Assembly (NCBI GenBank): GCA_035550795.1 | Contig: DASZOL010000008.1 | Location: 124,001-188,000, forward strand | Direction of reading: 5' to 3' | Origin: DASRDR01 sp035550795 | GTDB lineage: Bacteria > Methylomirabilota > Methylomirabilia > Rokubacteriales > DASRDR01 | DNA: 64,000 nucleotides | Shown: positions 58,538 to 64,000 of the stretch, in pieces | Position numbering within the stretch: position 1 is the stretch's first letter | How the letters are laid out: each line of letters opens with the position of its first letter | The notes under the pieces: generated by a model | Database searches by the model: none | Seen by the model: the letters and a program-made list of their open reading frames with translations, nothing else | Told to the model about the DNA's origin: nothing | Translations under genes and position numbers: made by a program

Positions 58538-59470
58538 ATGACGATTGCCCTGCTGGCCCTCATGCTCGCGGTGCCCGCCCTCCTCTTCGCGGTCTGGCCG
58601 TTTCTCGGAGGGCGGGCCAGGCTCGCCCCTGCCCTCGCCGACGACGAGCGCGTGGGAATCGAGAACGAGAAGGTGACCGCGCTCCGAGGTCTCCGCGAGC
58701 TGGAGCTGGACCGGCTCGCAGGTCACGTGGACGAGGAGGACTACCGGGACCTCCGGGCGCGCTACGAAGCTCAGGCGGTCGCCGTGCTGCGTCGACTCGA
58801 CGCGCTCGGGCCGGCGCCGCGGTCCGACCGGGTCGCGCCGGTCCCGGCCCCCGCGACGCCGCCCACCCCCTGGACGCGGCAGCCGGTCCTGCTCGGCGGA
58901 GCGGGAGCCGGGCTCCTCGTGTTTGGTGTCGTCCTGGGGCTGCTCGTCTCGCGTCACTCGACGCCAGCGCCGCCCGACTCCGCAGTGACGGCGCCCCGGC
59001 CGGAGACGCCCTCGGGCATGCCGCCCGGAGCCGCGGCAGGTGGGCCGCCCCGCCCCCTTACCAAGGAGATGATCGAGGGCATGCTGCAGGCGGCGCACGC
59101 GAGCCTCGACGCCGGCCGGTACCAAGAGGCGATCGCCGCCTACACCGCCGTGCTCAAGCGCGACCAGCGCAACGTGGACGCCATCACGCACCTGGGCGTG
59201 ATCCTAGCGCTCGCCGGACACCACGCCGAGGCCCTGGAGGCGTTCGACCGGGCGCTCGCCGTCGATCCCGACTACGCCCACGCGCTCTGGGACAAGGCCG
59301 GCGTCCAGGAGGCCCAACAGGACCACGCGGGCGCGGCGGCGACGCTCGAGCGCTTCATCCGCGTGTCCCCGGCCGGACCCGACCGCGACCGGGCCCAGGA
59401 ACGGCTCCGGGACGCCAGGGCCCGGCTGGCGGCCGCGCCGAAGACGGGCGCCCCGGCGAAGCAGCCATGA
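58538..59470 (+). CDS. ccmI: Cytochrome c maturation protein CcmI-like (TPR)
   Basis: 310 residues. N-terminal helix, a basic cytoplasmic loop with EKVTALRGLRELELDRLAGH and VDEEDYRDLRARYE, a second helix (VLLGGAGAGLLVFGVVLGLL) and a periplasmic TPR domain (AAHASLDAGRYQEAIAAYTA, VDAITHLGVILALAGHHAEA, ALWDKAGVQEA). This is the CcmI/CycH plan: TPRs bind apocytochrome C-termini. Between ccmH and ccmF, where it belongs. Confidence 0.88.
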   Translation: MTIALLALMLAVPALLFAVWPFLGGRARLAPALADDERVGIENEKVTALRGLRELELDRLAGHVDEEDYRDLRARYEAQAVAVLRRLDALGPAPRSDRVAPVPAPATPPTPWTRQPVLLGGAGAGLLVFGVVLGLLVSRHSTPAPPDSAVTAPRPETPSGMPPGAAAGGPPRPLTKEMIEGMLQAAHASLDAGRYQEAIAAYTAVLKRDQRNVDAITHLGVILALAGHHAEALEAFDRALAVDPDYAHALWDKAGVQEAQQDHAGAAATLERFIRVSPAGPDRDRAQERLRDARARLAAAPKTGAPAKQP

Positions 59471-59504
59471 GCCCCCACGGGAACGGGGCGGCAGGCCTGG
59501 CCCG

Positions 59505-61532
59505 GTGAGCGGCATCATCCCCGAGCTCGGCGCGGCGGCCCTCCTCGCGGCCCTCCTGGTCGCCGCCGCCGGCGTGGTCTCGGGTGTGCGCGCCAGCCGC
59601 ACCGGCGCCCCGGGCGCGCTCTCGAGCGCGCGCCGCGCGGCGGTGGCGCAGTTCGCCCTGGTGACCCTCGCGGTCGTAGTCCTCGAGTCCCTGCTGATCA
59701 AAAGCGACTTCAGCGTGCGGTACGTGGCCAATACGAGCGTGTCGACGAGCCCGCTGCGCTACCGGATCGCCGGCCTCTGGGGGGCGCTCGAGGGCTCGAT
59801 CCTGCTCTGGGAGTGGCTCCAGGCGCTCTTTGTCCTGCTCGTGGCGCGCCGGGCGGCCGCGCTGCGCCGGGAGCTGTCGGGGTACGCGCTGGCCGTGCTG
59901 TTCGTCGTCTCCGGGATCTTCCTGGTGATGATGACGGCCATCGCGAGCCCGTTCGAGCGGCTGCCCCAGCCGGCCGCCGAGGGGCGGGGGCTCAATCCCC
60001 TCCTCGAGGTGACCGACATGCTCGTGCACCCGCTCTTGCTCTACACGGGCTACGTGGGGTTCGTCGTGCCGTTCGCCTTCGCGATGGCGGCCCTGATCGC
60101 CGGCCGGCTCGACGGCACCTGGCTCACCCTCACGCGCCGGTGGACCGTCACGGCCTGGCTCTTCCTCACCGCCGGGGTCCTCTACGGCGGCTGGTGGTCG
60201 TACCGAACGCTCGGGTGGGGCGGCTACTGGGCGTGGGACCCCGTGGAGAACGCCTCGTTCATGCCCTGGCTCATGGGCACGGCGTTCGTCCACTCGGTCA
60301 TGGTCCAGGAACGGCGCCCGATGCTCAAGATCTGGAACCTGACGCTGATCACGCTCACCTTCGCGCTCACGATCTTCGGGACGTTCCTTACCCGCAGCGG
60401 CGTGATCTCGTCGGTCCACGCGTTCGCCAGCGGCGCGATCGGCCCCTTCCTGCTCGGGTACCTGGCCGTGATCCTCCTGACGTCGCTGGCGCTCCTGGTC
60501 TGGCGCTGGGATCGGCTCGGAGACCGCGCGGAGCTCGACGCCCTCCTGTCGCGCGAGTCGGTGTTCCTCGTGAACAACGTGCTCCTGGTCGCCTTCTGCT
60601 TCACGGTCTTCACCGGCACGATCTTCCCGCTCCTCTCCGAAGCGGTGACAGGCGCGAAGATCTCGGTCGGCACCCCGTACTTCAACTGGGTCAGCGTGCC
60701 CATCTTGCTCGTCACGTTCCTGCTCATGGGAGCGGGGCCGCTCGTTCCGTGGCGGCGGGGATCGTGGGCGGTGCTGGCGCGCCTCCTGCGCGCCCCGGCG
60801 GTGATCGCGGTCGGCGCGAGCGTCCTCACCTGGCTCGTGCTGGGCCTGCCGCTCGGGCTCGTGACCCTGGGCTACACGCTCCCCTACTTCGTGGCGGCGG
60901 TCGTGCTGGGCGAGCTCTGGCGAGCATCGCGGGGCCGCCGGCGAGCGACCGGCGAGCCTTGGCCCACGGCGGTCGGCCGCCTCCTCGTGCAGAACCATCG
61001 GCGCTACGGCGGCCTCGTGGTGCACCTCGGCGTGGTCCTGGTGGCCATCGGGGTCGCCACGTCGTCCGTGGGGAAGGCCGAGCGCGAGGCGACCCTGAAG
61101 CGAGGCGAGACGCTGGAACTCGGGCGGTACGTGGTCCGGTTCACCGGGCTCTCGGCGGCCGAGCAGCCGACGCACCTCCTGGTCCAGGCCGCGCTCGAGG
61201 TCAGCGAGGCCGGCCGACCGGTGGGAACGCTCCGGCCAGGCCAGCGACTCTATCGCGGATCCAACTCACCGTTCGCGTCGGTCGCGGTGCGGTACGGCTT
61301 CCTCCGCGACTTCTACGTGATCCTCGGCTCCTTCGACCGTCAGGGCGAATGGGCCCAGATCAAGGCGCAGGTCCATCCGCTGGTCACGTGGATCTGGCTG
61401 GGAGGCCTGGTCGTCGTGCTCGGCGGCGGGCTCGCGCTCTGGCCGGCGGGCCGCCGCGTGCCGGCCATGGCGTCCGCCGCAGTCCCCGCCGCGATCGCGG
61501 GAGGCGCCGGTCCAGGACCGTCTCGCGATTGA
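59505..61532 (+). CDS. ccmF: Heme lyase CcmF
   Basis: 675 residues, GTG start, about 15 helices. GWGGYWAWDPVENASFMPWL is the WWD heme motif; YVANTSVSTSPLRYRIAGLWGALEGSILLW opens the protein; VHAFASGAIGPFLL and a late periplasmic beta domain (GETLELGRYVVRFTGL) follow. It attaches heme to CXXCH apocytochromes with CcmH. Last gene of the resumed ccm cluster. Confidence 0.95.
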   Translation: MSGIIPELGAAALLAALLVAAAGVVSGVRASRTGAPGALSSARRAAVAQFALVTLAVVVLESLLIKSDFSVRYVANTSVSTSPLRYRIAGLWGALEGSILLWEWLQALFVLLVARRAAALRRELSGYALAVLFVVSGIFLVMMTAIASPFERLPQPAAEGRGLNPLLEVTDMLVHPLLLYTGYVGFVVPFAFAMAALIAGRLDGTWLTLTRRWTVTAWLFLTAGVLYGGWWSYRTLGWGGYWAWDPVENASFMPWLMGTAFVHSVMVQERRPMLKIWNLTLITLTFALTIFGTFLTRSGVISSVHAFASGAIGPFLLGYLAVILLTSLALLVWRWDRLGDRAELDALLSRESVFLVNNVLLVAFCFTVFTGTIFPLLSEAVTGAKISVGTPYFNWVSVPILLVTFLLMGAGPLVPWRRGSWAVLARLLRAPAVIAVGASVLTWLVLGLPLGLVTLGYTLPYFVAAVVLGELWRASRGRRRATGEPWPTAVGRLLVQNHRRYGGLVVHLGVVLVAIGVATSSVGKAEREATLKRGETLELGRYVVRFTGLSAAEQPTHLLVQAALEVSEAGRPVGTLRPGQRLYRGSNSPFASVAVRYGFLRDFYVILGSFDRQGEWAQIKAQVHPLVTWIWLGGLVVVLGGGLALWPAGRRVPAMASAAVPAAIAGGAGPGPSRD

Positions 61533-61559
61533 CGGTCGCAGGGTCCGGTGGTCTAATCC
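61529..61559 (+). promoter_or_regulatory. Putative promoter of the flippase-like gene
   Basis: TTGACG (61529-61534, overlapping the ccmF stop), 19 bases, TAATCC (61554-61559), then six bases to GTG 61566. Another leaderless-type arrangement; the spacer is long. Confidence 0.35.
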
Positions 61560-61565
61560 GGCCCT

Positions 61566-62507
61566 GTGCCAGCGCCCCGCCTGCTCCGTAGCCTCCTGAT
61601 CGCCGTCGCGCTGGGCGCAGTCGTGTCGCTCGGACTAGCCGCCACCGCGAGCTTCTCCTCGACGGTCGAGGCCCTCACGCGCTTCCGCTGGACCCTCGCG
61701 CCACTCGTCTTGCTGTCGGTCTTCGCAAACTGGGGGCTACGGTTCGCGAAGTGGCACTACTACTTGCGCTGCCTGGACATCCCGCTCCGCTGGCGACCGA
61801 GCCTCCGGGTCTTCCTCGCCGGGTTCACCATGGCGATCTCACCGGGGAAGCTCGGCGAGGTGCTCAAGGCCGTGCTGGTGCGCGACCTCGCTGGCACCCC
61901 CGTGAGCCGCACGGCGTCGGTCGTGATGGCGGAGCGGCTCACCGACGTGGCCGGGCTCGTCGTGCTCGCCGCGCTCGGCGTGAGCGCACTCCCGCGGGGA
62001 CCGGCGCTGCTGGGCGGCATCGGCCTCGCGCTCATCGCCTCCGTGCTGGCCCTCAGGAGTCGGGCCGTCGGGCGCCAGGCCCGGCGGCTTCTCCCCGCCC
62101 GCCTGGTCGAGCCCGTTCGCCTCTTCGCGCACGGCGGCCGGGCCCTCCTGACGACGCGCGCGCTGACGATCGCGCTCGGGCTCTCGGTCGTCTCGTGGTT
62201 CTTCGAGGGCCTCGCCTTCTCGCTGATCCTGGACGGTCTCGGCGTCGCCATGCCGCTCCGCGCCGCGACCTTCGTCTACGCGTTCGCCTCCCTCGCCGGC
62301 GCCCTGTCCATGCTGCCGGGCGGCCTCGGCGTGGCCGAGGGAAGCCTGACGGGGCTGCTGGCGGGGCTCGGGACCGCGCTTCCCGAGGCCGCGGCCGCCA
62401 CGCTGCTCGTACGGGGCGCGACGCTCTGGCTCGCCGTGGCTCTCGGAATCGTCACGCTCCTCGTCGCCTTTCCGCAGGCGGCTGACATTGGCTCCTCGCG
62501 CGCGTAG
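61566..62507 (+). CDS. Lysylphosphatidylglycerol-synthase-TM / UPF0104 flippase-like membrane protein
   Basis: 313 residues, GTG start, about eight helices. Marks: NWGLRFAKWHYYLRCLDIPL, VFLAGFTMAISPGKLGEVLKAVLVRD (family core), MAERLTDVAGLVVLAALG, SWFFEGLAFSLILDGLG and MLPGGLGVAEGSLTGLLAGLG. The family includes MprF flippase domains and AglD-like glycolipid movers. A lipid or glycolipid translocation role is likely; no synthase domain is attached. Confidence 0.88.
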   Translation: MPAPRLLRSLLIAVALGAVVSLGLAATASFSSTVEALTRFRWTLAPLVLLSVFANWGLRFAKWHYYLRCLDIPLRWRPSLRVFLAGFTMAISPGKLGEVLKAVLVRDLAGTPVSRTASVVMAERLTDVAGLVVLAALGVSALPRGPALLGGIGLALIASVLALRSRAVGRQARRLLPARLVEPVRLFAHGGRALLTTRALTIALGLSVVSWFFEGLAFSLILDGLGVAMPLRAATFVYAFASLAGALSMLPGGLGVAEGSLTGLLAGLGTALPEAAAATLLVRGATLWLAVALGIVTLLVAFPQAADIGSSRA

Positions 62508-62739
62508 GCGGAGCGCTCGGGAGAGCCATCCCGCGCGGCCGTACTCCCTTCCTGATCCCCTGCCCGAGGGTCGCCGGGGGCGAGCCCGGCGCCTGCCGCG
62601 CGACGCTCGGTGACGCCGCGAGGCGGAGGTGACGTGTCGGCGGGCCGTCCACAGGCTCGCCGTCCCGCGGCGCGGCGACGGGGACACACGTCGGCGAGGC
62701 GCCCGGCCGGCTCGGCAGGAGCGTGCTATCCTCGCCTCT
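62508..62739. other. Gap with a leaderless-type -10 box for ligA
   Basis: 232 GC-rich bases with no gene of note. TATCCT (62727-62732) followed by seven bases and GTG 62740 repeats the layout at the MFS gene (15661). No -35 at the usual spacing. Confidence 0.4.
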
Positions 62740-64000
62740 GTGGCGGCTCTCGCGGCGGCTCGCAAACGCGTCCACGAGCTTCGGAAGCTGATCGCCCGCC
62801 ACGACCACCTCTACTACGTCCTCGACCGCCCCGAGGTCTCCGACGCCGAGTACGACGCCCTCATGCGCGAGCTCAGGGGGCTCGAGACGGCGCACCCGGA
62901 GCTGCTCAGCCCCGACTCACCCACGCAGCGCGTCTCCGGACAGGTCTCGGACGCCTTCGCGACGGTGGAGCACCTGGCGCCGATGCTGTCGCTCGAGAAC
63001 GCCACGAGCGAAGCCGACCTGCGCGAGTTCGAGGCCCGGATCAAGCGCGCCCTGCCCGGCGTGCCGTTCGCGTACGTCTGCGAGCCCAAGGTGGACGGCC
63101 TCGGCGTGGCGCTCCTCTACGAGAGCGGGGTGCTCAAGCGAGGCGCCACCCGCGGGGACGGCCGGTTCGGGGAGGACGTCACGCCGAACCTCCGGACGAT
63201 TCGGTCGATCCCGCTCCAGCTGGGCGGCGTGCTGGCGAGCTGCCGGCGGGTTGAGATCCGCGGCGAGGTCTACATGAGCCACGCCGCCTTCGAGCGGCTC
63301 AACCGCGAGCTGGAGGCCCAGGGCGAGGCGCCGTTCGCGAACCCCCGCAACGCCGCGGCGGGCGGCGTCCGTCAGAAGGATCCCGCCGCGACGGCGAAGC
63401 GCGACCTGAGGATCTTCGTCTACCAGCTGAGCTACGCCGAGCCCTTTCCCGTCGAGACTCACTCGCAGGTGCTCGAGGCGCTCCGCGAGAGCGGGCTTGC
63501 GGCGAACCCGCGCGGCAGGGCGTGCGCGACGCTGGACGAGGTCTGGCGCTACTGCCAGGCGCTCGAGTCGGAGCGGGACCGCCTCGGCTACGACGCGGAC
63601 GGCGCCGTCGTGAAGGTGGACAGCCTCAACCACCAGCGGCGGCTGGGCTCGACCGCCCATCATCCCCGCTGGGCCGTCGCGTACAAGTTCCCCGCCCAGC
63701 AGGCGACGACGCGCATCATCGCCATCGACATCAACGTCGGCCGGACGGGCGCGCTCACCCCCGCCGCCCGACTCGATCCGGTCCGGATCGCGGGCGCCAC
63801 CATCAGCCGGGCCACGCTCCACAACGCCGACGAGATCGAGCGGCTGGACGTCCGCGTCGGCGACACCGTCGTCGTCGAGCGGGCCGGCGACGTCATCCCG
63901 CACATCGTGAGGGTCCTGGCGGAGCAGCGGCCCCCGGAGGCCCCTCCGTTCGTCTTCCCCGGCCGCTGCCCCGTCTGCGGATCGAGCGCGTCGCGGCCCG
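62740..64000 (+). CDS. ligA: NAD-dependent DNA ligase LigA, N-terminal 420 codons (cut by window end)
   Basis: The frame from GTG 62740 is open to the window end. Domain Ia with HDHLYYVLDRPEVSDAEYDA (the NMN-binding Tyr pair), PMLSLENATSE, the adenylated Lys in CEPKVDGLGVALLYESG near residue 115, RGDGRFGEDVTPNLRTIRSI, RGEVYMSHAAFERLN, ANPRNAAAGGVRQKDP, DADGAVVKVD and AYKFPAQQATT; the OB fold follows (VGRTGALTPAARLDPV) and the first zinc-finger Cys pair CPVCGS ends the view. It seals DNA nicks in replication and repair. About 250 more residues (rest of zinc finger, HhH, BRCT) lie outside. Confidence 0.96.
   Translation, partial: MAALAAARKRVHELRKLIARHDHLYYVLDRPEVSDAEYDALMRELRGLETAHPELLSPDSPTQRVSGQVSDAFATVEHLAPMLSLENATSEADLREFEARIKRALPGVPFAYVCEPKVDGLGVALLYESGVLKRGATRGDGRFGEDVTPNLRTIRSIPLQLGGVLASCRRVEIRGEVYMSHAAFERLNRELEAQGEAPFANPRNAAAGGVRQKDPAATAKRDLRIFVYQLSYAEPFPVETHSQVLEALRESGLAANPRGRACATLDEVWRYCQALESERDRLGYDADGAVVKVDSLNHQRRLGSTAHHPRWAVAYKFPAQQATTRIIAIDINVGRTGALTPAARLDPVRIAGATISRATLHNADEIERLDVRVGDTVVVERAGDVIPHIVRVLAEQRPPEAPPFVFPGRCPVCGSSASRP

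Noticed and set aside
62610..63254. 214-codon frame overlapping ligA.
   Set aside because: A shifted reading; the GTG 62740 frame carries all LigA motifs and stays open to the window end.
1..64000. tRNA, rRNA, CRISPR arrays, insertion sequences, attachment sites.
   Set aside because: Gaps were read for T-loop words, spaced repeats, terminal inverted repeats and transposase or integrase frames; none found.

Overview
This is a GC-rich bacterial chromosome segment (roughly 70% GC by eye) with dense gene packing, many 4-nt stop/start overlaps and no sign of phage, IS elements, CRISPR, tRNA or rRNA. The cell envelope is Gram-negative in type: an outer-membrane barrel end, a lipoprotein, system I cytochrome c maturation and tripartite tricarboxylate transport (Tct). 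The gene mix (Tct/Bug transport, amino-acid ABC transport, flavin and enolase-type catabolic enzymes, high GC, leaderless-looking starts) would fit a soil or sediment lineage such as Rokubacteria/Methylomirabilota or a deep proteobacterium. That placement is inference; I cannot name the species.

Layout. 1-2 kb: the end of an outer-membrane barrel gene, then a tandem family of small orphan proteins (one truncated copy at 637-681, two full copies at 694 and 1490), the first full copy of clearly lower GC. 2-7 kb: an M48-like lipoprotein, a broken ABC ATPase, a luciferase-like oxidoreductase, an alpha-hydroxy-acid oxidase, OsmC and a methyltransferase. 7-11 kb: a GGDEF/EAL protein and a DUF2182/DUF1326 pair. 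11.5-17 kb: LhgO behind a consensus promoter and a mini-ORF, an overlapping NUDIX/NIPSNAP/hydrolase operon, a small Cys protein, a DUF971 protein and an MFS transporter. 17-24.5 kb: a DAO-GcvT fusion oxidoreductase, tctA-tctB-tctC, an internally deleted DapA-family remnant and a proline-racemase-family gene. 24.5-32.7 kb: a 720-aa membrane protein, a four-gene polar amino-acid ABC operon, then an enolase-superfamily gene and an amidohydrolase. 32.9-42.6 kb: a stand-alone molybdopterin oxidoreductase, a frameshifted response regulator, two SDRs, a HAD phosphatase, a diacylglycerol-kinase-like gene, a glutamine-synthetase-like gene, a nitrilase-family gene and a site-2 protease.

42.6-48.5 kb holds the conserved lipid/ribosome operon yceD-rpmF-plsX-fabD-fabG-acpP-fabF-rnc, read leftward from a near-perfect sigma70 promoter whose spacer contains nine consecutive Gs. 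Its RNase III is short, lacks the RNA-binding domain and seems to lack one catalytic Asp. From 48.6 kb rightward come htpX and ccmABC. Then 5.1 kb is interposed (an acetyltransferase-like gene plus the opposing glgB-glgC-membrane-protein unit), after which the ccm pathway resumes as ccmD-ccmE-dsbE-ccmH-ccmI-ccmF. A flippase-like membrane protein and the first 420 codons of ligA close the window.

The signals I consider most worth attention are the tandem orphan family ending in C-x14-C around WNPATRRY; a recurrent TANNNT box 6-9 nt before start codons, suggesting leaderless transcripts, in two cases driving mini-ORFs that overlap the next gene; the reduced RNase III; the split ccm locus with a CxxxC thioredoxin; and several decayed genes with locatable lesions.
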